Shown: in pieces, positions 35,009 through 44,831 of the stretch
How positions within the stretch are numbered: the stretch's first letter is position 1
Layout of the letters: each line of letters opens with the position of its first letter
NCBI GenBank assembly: GCA_910584165.1
Contig: CAJTZU010000001.1
Location: 583,048-647,047 of the forward strand
Length of the DNA: 64,000 nt
DNA from: an uncultured Bacilli bacterium
Lineage (GTDB): Bacteria > Bacillota_I > Bacilli_A > RF39 > UBA660
Direction of reading: 5' to 3'
Notes under the pieces: model-generated
The model's database searches: none
What the model saw: the letters and a program-made list of their open reading frames with translations, nothing else
What the model was told of the DNA's origin: nothing
Position numbers and translations under genes: made by a program

Positions 35009-37409
35009 GTAATTTTATAAATAATTGAACATATTTTGTTTCTAACCCATTTCTTCCTTGTCCCATTTTTCTCATAGCTATCCTTTTCTTATTAATTGGA
35101 TCTGGGCTTGTAAATAATTCATAAATTTGTTCTTTCGTCTTAGTAGGAATTGGTATATCACTAATAATAGATTCAATTTCTTCCATAACAATACGTACTG
35201 CATCTATTTCAATATCTTTTCCTTTACAGTTAATTGTTAACTGTTGAGTAGTTGGAACATCTTTTACTTCTACAATAAAATCTGGTCCTTCTACATACAT
35301 TTCACATTCAATTTTAACATCTCTTACAAAAGCAGTTACATCTTCAGACTTCTTCGTATTTCTAAAACGGAATTTATAATTTCTTTCATCTGGAATAATT
35401 CCACTCTTACCTTCTACTGGTCTAACAATAACGGTATAGTTATTTGGTAAATAATTATACTCAATCAAACTTAATAAATAGTATCCCTTTAAATAAAGGT
35501 CTGTTGTACCATCATCTTCATACATACGATAGTTATTGCTTTGTCCTGGGAATATTTGAATTTCTAAATCTTTTGGTGGCGTTGTATCATTTAAATTTGG
35601 ATTATTAGACATTGGAATAATCGCTCCTGCTTTCGCAAATACAGGATAATCCTGATCCCTAAAGAAGGATACATATTTTTGTCCACCAGGGAATTTCTTT
35701 CCAGTTACAAAGTCATACCAAATACCATCTGGTAAGAAGAACTTTTGAATAACACGATTCATAACCAATTCTTTTTTCTTTGTAATTGGACATACAAAGA
35801 ATTGACTACCAAAGTAATATTCACTACGATAAAGTCCATCATCATATAATTCTGGATAACGATAGTAAATTGGTTGAATAAGAGGAATTCCATACTTATA
35901 ATACTTATAAGCTTCTGAATATAAATAAGGAATTAATCTATGACGTAATTGTAGATAATCTTTAGCGATAGCATAAGTTCGCATATCCCAACGCCATGGT
36001 TCCCTTTTATAGAATCTTCCAACATCAGCACTTAACTTTAAAATTGGTGAAAATGTTCCTAATTGAACATATCTAGTATAAAGTTCATTATCTTCTGTTC
36101 CATAGAAGAAGCCACCAATATCATGACTCCACCAGCTAACTCCTAAATTTGTTGCTTTTCCATTAAAGAATGGAATAGCTTTTAGCGTCTCCCAACTAAC
36201 TGTTGATTTTCCAGCATAAAGAACCGGATATCTATGAGCCGCTATTGTAGCATTATAACCATATACCATTGGACGACGTTTATAATCTCTCATCATATCA
36301 TAGAAATGATAATGTTTTAAAAGCATTAATTCTTCTATTTTAGTTTGATCATACCAATCTACCCAGAAGAAGTCTACACCAAAGTTGTCAAGGGGATGAA
36401 TAAAGATTTTCAAATAAACGTCAATTGTTTTCGCATCATATACATTAAAAGGAATAACTCCATTTGGAAGAGGTTGTAAATATTTCTTAGCCTCTTCATA
36501 ATAAGCATCAATTGGATAAAAACCTTCTACTGGATTAATATTTAAACCAATCCGAATTCCCTTAGAATGCATTAATTCTACTACTTTAGCAGGATTTTGA
36601 ATTAATTCTCCATTAAAGGTAAAACCTGTTTTTAAATGGTTATTTCCTTCTCTTAAACGAATGTGCCAATCTTTATCTAACATAATAATAGACATTGGAA
36701 TTTCGTTCGTATCAAAATTTTTAATTAATTCTTCTAATCCTTCTTCAGTATAACTATCATTTCTACTCCACCAGTTTCCTAAAGCATATCTAGGAATTAA
36801 AGCAGGATATCCAGTTAACATAAAGTAATCTTTAAGCGCTAAAGTAAAATCTTGAAAATACATAAACAAATAAAGATCTATTTCTGGCATTTCCCTTTGT
36901 AGACAATTTCCTCTCGCATTAAATACTTTAGAACCAGAATCATCTATAGAAGCAAAACCATCTATAGAGTATAATCCTTTCATATTGTAGCGATTATCTT
37001 CCTCTTTACTATCGGTTACTTGTAATACGGGTGCCATATAATTCCTAACTTCAGGATGACCATAATACCAAACACGATCAGTATTGTTTAACTGTACTTT
37101 TAAATTTACTGCTTTATTAACATTAGTACCTTTAAAAGGAGCATTTTTAACATACGTTAAAGTAAAATATTTTGTCGTAACAACAATAGAAGTTCCATTA
37201 TCTACAACATTAAATTCTACTTGTGGAAAATTTCTACAAAGTACCAGTTCTGTAGGTCTATCTTCAAATACACCATTCTCACTATATTCTAAACGAATCA
37301 AACGCTCTGTTAAGATGGAAATACGAAACTTTTCTCCTACTAAGACACTATAAGGATTTGCTCTGGATTTACTTAAATCTAAGGCAAATTGATCTCCTAA
37401 ATCATACAT
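34986..37409 (-). CDS. GH31-family alpha-glucosidase
   Basis: An 807-residue glycoside hydrolase family 31 enzyme, which removes alpha-linked glucose (or xylose) from glycan ends. N-terminal beta domain to about 200; (beta/alpha)8 barrel with the likely nucleophile in FFWVDWYD (Asp351) and acid/base in SHDIGGF (Asp430); C-terminal beta domains to the end. No signal peptide, so it acts on imported oligosaccharides. It lies 15 bases downstream of pyruvate kinase with no terminator between, giving a small sugar-use operon. Exact substrate specificity cannot be read from these motifs. Confidence 0.9.
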   Translation of the reverse strand: MYDLGDQFALDLSKSRANPYSVLVGEKFRISILTERLIRLEYSENGVFEDRPTELVLCRNFPQVEFNVVDNGTSIVVTTKYFTLTYVKNAPFKGTNVNKAVNLKVQLNNTDRVWYYGHPEVRNYMAPVLQVTDSKEEDNRYNMKGLYSIDGFASIDDSGSKVFNARGNCLQREMPEIDLYLFMYFQDFTLALKDYFMLTGYPALIPRYALGNWWSRNDSYTEEGLEELIKNFDTNEIPMSIIMLDKDWHIRLREGNNHLKTGFTFNGELIQNPAKVVELMHSKGIRIGLNINPVEGFYPIDAYYEEAKKYLQPLPNGVIPFNVYDAKTIDVYLKIFIHPLDNFGVDFFWVDWYDQTKIEELMLLKHYHFYDMMRDYKRRPMVYGYNATIAAHRYPVLYAGKSTVSWETLKAIPFFNGKATNLGVSWWSHDIGGFFYGTEDNELYTRYVQLGTFSPILKLSADVGRFYKREPWRWDMRTYAIAKDYLQLRHRLIPYLYSEAYKYYKYGIPLIQPIYYRYPELYDDGLYRSEYYFGSQFFVCPITKKKELVMNRVIQKFFLPDGIWYDFVTGKKFPGGQKYVSFFRDQDYPVFAKAGAIIPMSNNPNLNDTTPPKDLEIQIFPGQSNNYRMYEDDGTTDLYLKGYYLLSLIEYNYLPNNYTVIVRPVEGKSGIIPDERNYKFRFRNTKKSEDVTAFVRDVKIECEMYVEGPDFIVEVKDVPTTQQLTINCKGKDIEIDAVRIVMEEIESIISDIPIPTKTKEQIYELFTSPDPINKKRIAMRKMGQGRNGLETKYVQLFIKLLEYIGQL

Positions 37410-37424
37410 ATTCTCACCCTTTTT

Positions 37425-38840
37425 CTATAATTCTTCTATTTTCATAAAGTTAGTACTTTTTACCTCATTAAATGGATAGCCACCTGTAATAATAATTCTA
37501 TCTCCAGGTTGTGTTGAAATCAATTCAAAAGTAACTTTCTTAGATACTTCAATAATTTTATCAAAATCTTTTATTTCATCAATAAGTACTGGATTAACAG
37601 CAAAATGTAATTGCAAAGATTTCACAGTAGCCTCACTGGGACTAACAGCAATAATCGGACAACTTGGTCTACAATTACTCATCATACGAGCAGTATAACC
37701 ACTCATTGTTGGTGCGATAATAGCACAACAATCTAATTTACTAGCGCATTCTACAACACTATGGGAAATCATACCAGTAATATTATTTTCTCTATCTTCT
37801 TTATTTTTAATAAATTCAATATAATCAATATCTTTTTCTGCTGAATTAATAATTTTTTCCATCATTGTTAAAGTCTCTATTGGATATTTTCCAATAGTCG
37901 TTTCATTACTTAACATAACAGCATCCGCACCATCTAATACAGCATTTGCAACATCGGATACCTCTGCACGAGTTGGTCTATTTGTTCTTTCCATAGAAGA
38001 TAAAAGTTCGGTTGCTACAATACTAATAATACCTGCTTTATGGCATTTATCAATAATCTTTTTTTGAACTCCTGGAACTCTTTCAATAGGAATATCCACA
38101 CCTAAATCTCCCCGTGCTACCATAATTCCATCACTAACTCTAACAATCTCATCTAAGTTATTAACAGCCTCTTCTGTCTCTATTTTAGAAATAAGTCCAA
38201 TATGATCATTTTTTAAACGAATTAAAATATCACTAACAGCTAAAACATCTTCCTGAGAACAAACATAAGATAAAGCAATAAAATCAACATTCAACTTATG
38301 GGCAAAAACAACATCAGTCTCATCCTTTGTAGACATTTTTGGTAATTTTAATTTTACTCCCTCTACCTTTACCGTTTGATGATTCTCAATCACACCATCC
38401 GTTAAAACTTCACATATAATACAATCATTTTTAATATCAATGACTTCAAAAGACATCATTCCATCTTTTACCTTAATAATACTATTATGAGTTACTTCTT
38501 TAATTAAATTACTATAATTAACAGAAAATTTAGTACTATCACCGATTACCTCATCCATATAGATGCGAATTTTATCTCCTTGTCGAAAATAAGCTTGTCC
38601 ATTTAAAAATTTTCCCGTTCGAACTTCTGGTCCTTCTAAGTCTAACATAATAGCTATACTTAGATGAAGTTCCTCATTTAATTCATTTATCTTTTCAATA
38701 ATATCTGTACAAAAACTATAATTAGAATGACTCATATTTAAACGAGCAACATCCATACCGCCTAACATTAGTCTTTTAATCTGTTCTTTTTCCATCGTTG
38801 ATGGACCAATAGTAACTACAACCTTAGTCTTATTTAACAT
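37425..38840 (-). CDS. pyk: Pyruvate kinase with divergent active-site motifs
   Basis: A 471-residue pyruvate kinase making ATP and pyruvate from phosphoenolpyruvate in the last glycolytic step. Start ATG 38840 (AGGTG site). Conserved: TIGPST, ARLNMSHS, DLEGPEVRTG, SKIET, MVARGDLGVD. The helix usually reading ATQMLESM is here ATELLSSM, and the GVDIP segment replaces GVEIP. The barrel is otherwise complete. The short extra C-terminal domain of some Bacillus enzymes is absent. Operon with the GH31 gene downstream. Confidence 0.92.
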   Translation of the reverse strand: MLNKTKVVVTIGPSTMEKEQIKRLMLGGMDVARLNMSHSNYSFCTDIIEKINELNEELHLSIAIMLDLEGPEVRTGKFLNGQAYFRQGDKIRIYMDEVIGDSTKFSVNYSNLIKEVTHNSIIKVKDGMMSFEVIDIKNDCIICEVLTDGVIENHQTVKVEGVKLKLPKMSTKDETDVVFAHKLNVDFIALSYVCSQEDVLAVSDILIRLKNDHIGLISKIETEEAVNNLDEIVRVSDGIMVARGDLGVDIPIERVPGVQKKIIDKCHKAGIISIVATELLSSMERTNRPTRAEVSDVANAVLDGADAVMLSNETTIGKYPIETLTMMEKIINSAEKDIDYIEFIKNKEDRENNITGMISHSVVECASKLDCCAIIAPTMSGYTARMMSNCRPSCPIIAVSPSEATVKSLQLHFAVNPVLIDEIKDFDKIIEVSKKVTFELISTQPGDRIIITGGYPFNEVKSTNFMKIEEL

Positions 38841-38897
38841 ACTATTCACCTATTATCAATTATATCATAATAATAGAAATTTACAATAAGAGGACAA

Positions 38898-38920
38898 AGA
38901 AAAAAGAAGTTTCCTTCTTA
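38898..38920 (-). terminator. Intrinsic terminator after mraY
   Basis: Minus strand AAGAAG / CTTCTT stem with a GAAA loop and six T; overlaps the mraY stop codon. Confidence 0.75.
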
Positions 38921-39907
38921 AATCCATACACCAAAGATAATTGCTGACATACTAAGTAATAAACCAATTACCCAAAATAATTTTACAATATCTCTTTCAT
39001 CCCAACCTAACTTCTCTAGATGATGATGAAATGGTGTCATTAAAAATACTTTTTTATGAAAATAAACCATACTTATAATTTGAATAAGACATACAACGGT
39101 TTCAAAAATAAATACCCCTGCTACAACAATAAAAGTTATCTCATGTTTAGAAATAATGGCAACACTCGCTAATGTTGCCCCTAAAGATAACGAACCTGTA
39201 TCTCCCATAAATACTTTAGCAGGATGAGTATTATAAACTAAAAAGCCAAGTAAGGAACCAACTAATACAAAACAAAATATAGCAATATCTTCAGTACCTG
39301 CTATCGCGCCACTATTCCAACTGATTAACGCAAAAGCTAGAAAAGCCATAACCGATAAGCCACCAGCAAGTCCATCTAAACCATCTGTAATATTAACAGC
39401 ATTACTACTAGCTACTAAAACAAATAGTAAGAAGATTCCATAGAACCATCCCATATCAATTTTAAAACCTAAGGTATAAGCATCTAAAACAGGTTCAGCT
39501 CCACCATGCATATAAATAGCAAAGAAAATTAAAGCAATTAATAATTGTCCTGCTAATTTTTGAAATTCTGTTAATCCTACATTATTTTTTCTTTTAATAA
39601 TTAAAAAATCATCAATAAACCCTAAAAAAGCATAGGATAAAAAAACAAACATAACAATTAAAAGATTAGGTGAAATTCTTATTTTCCCCATAAAAAGTAA
39701 AATAATGGTAGCAACAATAGTTGGAATAATAAAGATAATTCCTCCCATAGTTGGTGTTCCATCTTTATCATGATGTTTCTTTTCTAAATAGGTACTTACT
39801 TTTTGTTTTGCCAATTTTCTAAGTAATGGTATTGCGATTAATCCAAAAATAACTGCAATGATAAATCCAATCATAATGGCTAATATTGCTTTGGTTAGTA
39901 CAAGCAT
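38918..39907 (-). CDS. mraY: Phospho-MurNAc-pentapeptide transferase MraY
   Basis: A 329-residue integral membrane enzyme with about ten membrane segments. It transfers phospho-MurNAc-pentapeptide to undecaprenyl phosphate, giving lipid I. Visible: KKHHDKDGTPTMGG, the Asp pair in GFIDDFLII, NITDGLDGLAGG, MGDTGSLSLG and PFHHHLEKLGW. Length is typical. It lies 11 bases after murE on the same strand and probably shares its transcript. Confirms a peptidoglycan wall in this organism. Confidence 0.97.
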   Translation of the reverse strand: MLVLTKAILAIMIGFIIAVIFGLIAIPLLRKLAKQKVSTYLEKKHHDKDGTPTMGGIIFIIPTIVATIILLFMGKIRISPNLLIVMFVFLSYAFLGFIDDFLIIKRKNNVGLTEFQKLAGQLLIALIFFAIYMHGGAEPVLDAYTLGFKIDMGWFYGIFLLFVLVASSNAVNITDGLDGLAGGLSVMAFLAFALISWNSGAIAGTEDIAIFCFVLVGSLLGFLVYNTHPAKVFMGDTGSLSLGATLASVAIISKHEITFIVVAGVFIFETVVCLIQIISMVYFHKKVFLMTPFHHHLEKLGWDERDIVKLFWVIGLLLSMSAIIFGVWI

Positions 39908-39918
39908 GGCATCATCCC

Positions 39919-41223
39919 CTATATATTATCTAAAATTACTTTTTTATCGTCAAAAAATATTTTTTCTTCTCCAATGATTTGAAATTTTTCATGACCTTTC
40001 CCAAGCACTAATAGTATATCATCTTTTGTTAGAAATTGTATACCCTTTTTAATCGCAACTTCTCTGTTTACTTCTATTTCATAATTCACATTGTCAAGTT
40101 CTTTGACAATATCTTTTAAAATAAGTTTAGGATTTTCGCTTCTAGGATTATCACTAGTAAAAATGACATAATCAGATTTTCTAGTTGCTAATTCCCCCAT
40201 AATTGGTCTTTTTCCTTTATCCCTATCTCCTCCACATCCTACTACTGTAATCACTTTATGAGGATTTAATTCATGTACACAATCTAAGATATTTTCTAAA
40301 GCATCAGGTGTATGTGCGTAATCCACAATAATCTTATTAGTATTATAAGGAATAATATCCATTCTTCCCTCAGGTGGAAGACATTCTTTCACTTTTTCTT
40401 TTAAATCACTAGAATTATATCCCAACTGATAAAGTAGACAAATCGCAGAAGTCATATTATAAATATTATAATTCCCCAAAAGTTTCATCTGATACTCTTC
40501 TTCATTAATTTGAAAAGAAGTTTGATTACTACTTATTTGATAATCCGAATTAGAATAGCCATAAGTTACATAATTTCCTATTTCAAAATAATTAGCACAT
40601 GGGTCATCACTATTGATAATAGCAATTCCATCATCCTTTAATAGATAAAACAATTTTTGCTTTGCCTTTAAATAATTTTCCATAGACTTATGGTAATCCA
40701 AATGGTCTTGTGTTAAATTGGTAAATATAGCATAATCAAATTCTAAAAAATCTACTCTTTCTTGGTCTAGAGCCTGACTACTGACTTCCATTACCACATA
40801 TTCACATTTTTCATCTACACTTTTTTTTAGTAACTTATAAAGTTCTAAAGAACCTGGTGTAGTATTTTTTAAATCACAAACTTTCTCTTCTAAATAGAAG
40901 CCTAAAGTTCCGATATAACTACAAGGAATTGATAATTTTCTAAATAATTGCCATATTAAAAAACAAGTAGTAGTTTTACCATTTGTTCCTGTTACTCCAA
41001 TTACTTTTATTGGTAAGCTTCTCTTTTTTAAATAATTATTTAAATATTTTTTTGTGGAAGGAACAATAACAGTCTCTACAGGATAGTCTCCTCTTTCTGC
41101 AATAACCTTCGTAGCACCTCTTTGAATTGCTTCCTCAATATAATCATGTCCATCAATCGTTGTTCCTTTAATAGCTAAAAAAGTATCCCCATTACATACT
41201 TTTTTAGAATTACATCTTAGCAT
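39919..41223 (-). CDS. murE: MurE, mDAP-type motif
   Basis: A 434-residue Mur ligase that adds the third amino acid to UDP-MurNAc-dipeptide in the cytosol. ATP loop GVTGTNGKTTTC (about 75-86), NLTQDHLDYH, DYAHTPDALE and the carbamylated-Lys segment are present. The amino-acid recognition loop reads SDNPRSENP (357-365); DNPR is the signature of meso-diaminopimelate-adding enzymes. A slightly short N-terminal domain. Directly upstream of mraY; separated from the second murE-like gene by a terminator. Confidence 0.92.
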   Translation of the reverse strand: MLRCNSKKVCNGDTFLAIKGTTIDGHDYIEEAIQRGATKVIAERGDYPVETVIVPSTKKYLNNYLKKRSLPIKVIGVTGTNGKTTTCFLIWQLFRKLSIPCSYIGTLGFYLEEKVCDLKNTTPGSLELYKLLKKSVDEKCEYVVMEVSSQALDQERVDFLEFDYAIFTNLTQDHLDYHKSMENYLKAKQKLFYLLKDDGIAIINSDDPCANYFEIGNYVTYGYSNSDYQISSNQTSFQINEEEYQMKLLGNYNIYNMTSAICLLYQLGYNSSDLKEKVKECLPPEGRMDIIPYNTNKIIVDYAHTPDALENILDCVHELNPHKVITVVGCGGDRDKGKRPIMGELATRKSDYVIFTSDNPRSENPKLILKDIVKELDNVNYEIEVNREVAIKKGIQFLTKDDILLVLGKGHEKFQIIGEEKIFFDDKKVILDNI

Positions 41224-41267
41224 AAGAACACCTCACTATAGTCTATGGGTATTTTATTCTTATGTGC

Positions 41268-41294
41268 TAAAAAAGAGTCGACATCGTCAACTCT
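41268..41294 (-). terminator. Terminator between the two murE genes
   Basis: Minus strand GAGTTGAC / GTCGACTC stem (one G-T pair) with a GAT loop and six T. It contains the TGA stop of the upstream murE paralogue and lies 45 bases before the ATG of murE. Confidence 0.75.
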
Positions 41295-42651
41295 CAATCT
41301 TATGGGATTCCTTTGCTATCAATTCCTCTACAGCTTTTCTATCATTAAAAGGTATTTTATCTTCATGAACAATAATAAATTCCTCATGACCTTTTCCCAA
41401 AATTAATAATAAATCTTCTTCATGCAATAAACTCATTCCATACTTTACTGCTTCATACCGATTTTTTAATACTTTATAATGACTCTTATCATTACCCTCT
41501 AACATATCTTTTACAATATCATCAAATTCTTCTTCGTGTAAATCATCACTCGTTACTACTACAAAAGAAGCATACTCTAAGGCAATTCTCATCATAATTG
41601 GTCTTTTCTTTGCATCTCTACTACCAGTACATCCAAAAACAATATAAATATGTTTATGAGGTAACTCCTCTACAGTATGAATAATATTTTCCATCGCATC
41701 AGGTGTATGGGCATAATCAATAATAATTGTATTCTTATGAAATGGAATCATATCCATTCTTCCTGGGGGAGCACTTAAAGTAGGAATCACTCTTTCTATT
41801 TCTTTTTTTTCTATTTTCATTAAATCTAAAACAATAACCGCACATAATACATTGTAAACATTATACTTTCCTATTAAAGACGTATGAATAGATAAATCAT
41901 TTACAGAAAACTCACTATTAAAACTATTTAAATGCATATCTTTTAATTGATAATTACTAACATTGCAACCATAAGTAATTACATTTCCTATTTCATAATA
42001 AGAATGATATTCATCATCTATATTAACAATGGATATTCCATTTTCTTTTAACTGATGAAATAATTTTTGTTTTGCTAAAGCATAATTTTCCATTGTCTTA
42101 TGATAATCTAAATGATCCTGCGTTAAATTCGTAAATATGGCATAATCAAATAAAATAGTATTCATTCTTCCATACGATAATCCTTGACTACTGACTTCCA
42201 TAACAACATAACGATATCCAGTTTCATAACAATCCACTAACATCTCATACATATCACAAAGAGCTGGAGAAGTATTTGGTAAATCACATACTTTAGATTG
42301 TTTATAAAAACCAACTGTACCAATATAAGCTGCCTTTTTATTTAACTTATTTAAAGCTTCATAGAGTAAATAAGAAGTAGTCGTTTTCCCATTTGTTCCT
42401 GTTACTCCTACAATAACCATTTCTTCTAAATAAGTATGATATTTCTCATATAGCAAATCTTCTAAATACTTTGTTGTATCTTCCACTATTTTTGTTTCAA
42501 CAGAATAAGAGCCTTCTTCTGCAACAATCGTGGTTGCTCCATTTTGAATTGCTTTTTCTATATAATCATGTCCATCACTAGAAAGCCCTCTCAGAGCTAC
42601 AAAAGTATCGCCATTTTTTACTTTTCTAGAATCTGTTTTAATTGAAAACAT
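41287..42651 (-). CDS. Second MurE-like ligase with altered recognition loop
   Basis: A 454-residue paralogue of the adjacent MurE with intact catalysis motifs: GVTGTNGKTTTSYLL, NLTQDHLDYHKTMENY, DYAHTPDAMENI, LGKGHEEF. Where the neighbour has SDNPRSENP, this one has SDDLHEEEF, lacking the Asn-Pro-Arg that contacts mDAP and also the DNPA-type loop of Lys enzymes. It may therefore add another amino acid or another substrate. Start ATG 42651 after GGAGG, one base after the stop of the upstream gene. The two share most residues across the central domain, so they arose by duplication. Confidence 0.85.
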   Translation of the reverse strand: MFSIKTDSRKVKNGDTFVALRGLSSDGHDYIEKAIQNGATTIVAEEGSYSVETKIVEDTTKYLEDLLYEKYHTYLEEMVIVGVTGTNGKTTTSYLLYEALNKLNKKAAYIGTVGFYKQSKVCDLPNTSPALCDMYEMLVDCYETGYRYVVMEVSSQGLSYGRMNTILFDYAIFTNLTQDHLDYHKTMENYALAKQKLFHQLKENGISIVNIDDEYHSYYEIGNVITYGCNVSNYQLKDMHLNSFNSEFSVNDLSIHTSLIGKYNVYNVLCAVIVLDLMKIEKKEIERVIPTLSAPPGRMDMIPFHKNTIIIDYAHTPDAMENIIHTVEELPHKHIYIVFGCTGSRDAKKRPIMMRIALEYASFVVVTSDDLHEEEFDDIVKDMLEGNDKSHYKVLKNRYEAVKYGMSLLHEEDLLLILGKGHEEFIIVHEDKIPFNDRKAVEELIAKESHKIES

Positions 42652-42652
42652 C

Positions 42653-43372
42653 CTATACACCCTCCACCATATAATCAGAATAATTCTTACTATAAGAACT
42701 TAAATTATTGATTTCAAAATACTTTAAATTCACTTGAAATTGAGAATAAAGAATCTGTTTTGATTCTAAATAATCTTTTAAATTTATATCTATTTCTTCA
42801 ATATACTTATCCTTAAAAGTTACCACCAAATCAATAAACTTAGTTTCTTCTATTGGAAACTGATAAGTATTTATTTTTTTACCATCTTTATATTCTTTTT
42901 TTTCTATTAAATATTTTTCTTCTAAGAAATTTACAAGATTTTCTTTTCGTAATTCCTTTAAAGAAGTTAAAATAATGAAATTATCTACAGGTAATAATTT
43001 TTTTTGAAGAGAATCTACTAAATAAATATTTTCTTTATTAGCATAATATTCTTGATTCAAATAAGTAAAATAATATTGCTCTTCAAAATAAGTTCCTTTT
43101 ATTTCCTCTTCTTTTCCATCATAATGGAAAGTATAAACATATTCAAAACTTTTCATTTCTTGAAAATTAGATAAAGGCTTTTTATTTACATTACTACTAG
43201 AACTTCGATAAGTAGGAGTTGGATGTGGTAATAAAATAATAATGATATAAGAAATAAGAAAAAAACACATCCAACAACCTAATTGAAATAAAGCCTTTTT
43301 TCGTGGATTTTTCATTTTTTCTTTAAATTCTTTTCTTTTTTCTTTAAAACTTTTTTTATTCTTTTTCTTCAT
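42653..43372 (-). CDS. Single-pass membrane protein between fmt and murE paralogue
   Basis: A 239-residue protein from ATG 43372 (AGGTG site). The first 30 residues are strongly basic; one membrane segment (about 33-50) follows, then a 190-residue outer domain with YTFHYDGKEEEIKG, likely beta-rich. It is coupled to the second murE-like gene with a one-base gap, so a wall-related role is plausible. The N-terminus resembles basic cytoplasmic tails of divisome proteins only superficially. No family recognised. Confidence 0.55.
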   Translation of the reverse strand: MKKKNKKSFKEKRKEFKEKMKNPRKKALFQLGCWMCFFLISYIIIILLPHPTPTYRSSSSNVNKKPLSNFQEMKSFEYVYTFHYDGKEEEIKGTYFEEQYYFTYLNQEYYANKENIYLVDSLQKKLLPVDNFIILTSLKELRKENLVNFLEEKYLIEKKEYKDGKKINTYQFPIEETKFIDLVVTFKDKYIEEIDINLKDYLESKQILYSQFQVNLKYFEINNLSSYSKNYSDYMVEGV

Positions 43373-43379
43373 ACAACAC

Positions 43380-44321
43380 CTATTTAAAAACTTTTCCAAG
43401 CAATTCTTCTTTATTAGGATATCCATTTAAAAAGTCCCGAGCAGGCATTTTCTTTTTTCCTTCTGGTTGAATCATTGTAAAAATAATTTCACCATCTTTA
43501 GAAGAAATACAAATACCATCTTTTTCTAATGATACAATTCTTCCATATTCTGAATAATTTCTTTCAATACCTATTCTAGACTCCCATACTTTCATACGTT
43601 TTCCATCTAACATAGTGTATGCGACTGGAAAACTATTTAATCCACGAATTTGATTATAAATCTCTCTTCTAGTTTTCATAAAATCGATTTTTTCATCTTC
43701 TGGTTTAATGTTGTAAGAAAAAGTTGCCTCTTCTTCTTTTTGAGGAATATAATTAGCCGTACCATCTAAAATACTAGGCATGGTTTCTTTTAATAGCTCA
43801 CTTCCTAAAACACTTAATTTATCAAATAAAGATTCAGCCGTATCACTATCTAAAATTGGTATTTCTTTTTGTTTCATAATATCCCCATCATCCATACCAA
43901 TTCCCATTTTCATAATAGTTACACCACTAGTAGAATCTCCTTCTATAATCGCACGATGAATAGGCGCTCCACCGCGATGTTTAGGTAGTAAAGAAGCATG
44001 AACATTAATACAACCATATTTAGGATAATCTAATATTTCTTTTGGAATAATTTGTCCATAAGCACAAGTTACAATCATATCTGGTTTCTTATTTAAAATT
44101 TCTTCATACTCTTTTCTAATTTTTACAGGTTGAAAAAGAGGAATATTTTCTCGTAAAGCAACTTCCTTAACAGGAGAAGTACTCATTTTACCACTTCTAC
44201 CAATTGGTTTATCAGGTTGTGATACAATTCCTACTACTTCATAATTTTCAATTAACATCTCTAACACCGGAACACTAAAATCAGGAGTTCCCATAAATAC
44301 TACACGGATTTCTTTATTCAT
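43380..44321 (-). CDS. fmt: Methionyl-tRNA formyltransferase
   Basis: A 313-residue enzyme that formylates initiator Met-tRNA using 10-formyl-tetrahydrofolate. Motifs: FMGTPDFSVPVLE, QPDKPIGRSGK, INVHASLLPKHRGGAPI (catalytic Asn, His, with SLLP) and MDDGDI; C-terminal OB-fold domain complete. Start ATG 44321 with GGTGAT; the longer frame to 44366 is not supported. Lies eight bases before the membrane-protein gene, heading the run into the murE-like gene. Confidence 0.96.
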   Translation of the reverse strand: MNKEIRVVFMGTPDFSVPVLEMLIENYEVVGIVSQPDKPIGRSGKMSTSPVKEVALRENIPLFQPVKIRKEYEEILNKKPDMIVTCAYGQIIPKEILDYPKYGCINVHASLLPKHRGGAPIHRAIIEGDSTSGVTIMKMGIGMDDGDIMKQKEIPILDSDTAESLFDKLSVLGSELLKETMPSILDGTANYIPQKEEEATFSYNIKPEDEKIDFMKTRREIYNQIRGLNSFPVAYTMLDGKRMKVWESRIGIERNYSEYGRIVSLEKDGICISSKDGEIIFTMIQPEGKKKMPARDFLNGYPNKEELLGKVFK

Positions 44322-44410
44322 ACTATCACCAACTCCATTATAATATGTTTTTACTATTTTTGCCAATCTATAATTATAAAAAAAAGAATTCTACTATCAT
44401 TTTCTCTATT

Positions 44411-44829
44411 TTATTTTTTAATGAAACTATTTCTTCTTTCTTTTTCTATTTGCTTTAAACTTCTAGCAGGTGTAGGAAAATGTTCTGGCATTATACCTCC
44501 CTGATTCTTTATAAATTTTCTAATATCTTTCCCCATTTTATAATGTGTTTTATTAGCATTATTTTCTCCTTGAATATCCTCTCTTTTTAACTTTTAGCTC
44601 CTTTAGCAATTTCTATCATTTTGTTGACCTCAACAAAATGATTATCTATATCATTGTTACTATTTTTACAAGCCCTTTTGGCATTATTAAGTACCTTTAC
44701 AAAGTTTCTCCATTCTGAATATTCAAGTATAGGCATTAATTCTCTAGCATACCAAAATTCATTTCCGTATTCATCTATATGTTTAATATCATCAAATATT
44801 TTTTCAGTATACTTTTCTAACTCATCCAT
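44411..44829 (-). pseudogene. Internally deleted DinD-like (BRO-N family) gene
   Basis: An 80-residue N-terminal part (FDDIKHIDEYGNEFWYARELM, WRNFVKVLNNA) matches DinD/BRO-N proteins and ends at TAA (44596-44594). A second frame directly after it encodes the family's C-terminus (EDIQGENNANKTHYKMGKD, IKNQGGIMPEHFPTPA, ending at 44411). The central helical region, normally well over 100 residues, is missing. The join is therefore a deletion with frameshift, not a sequencing slip alone. DinD-like genes often neighbour YhcG/DUF1016 nucleases, as here. Confidence 0.75.
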
Positions 44830-44831
44830 TT

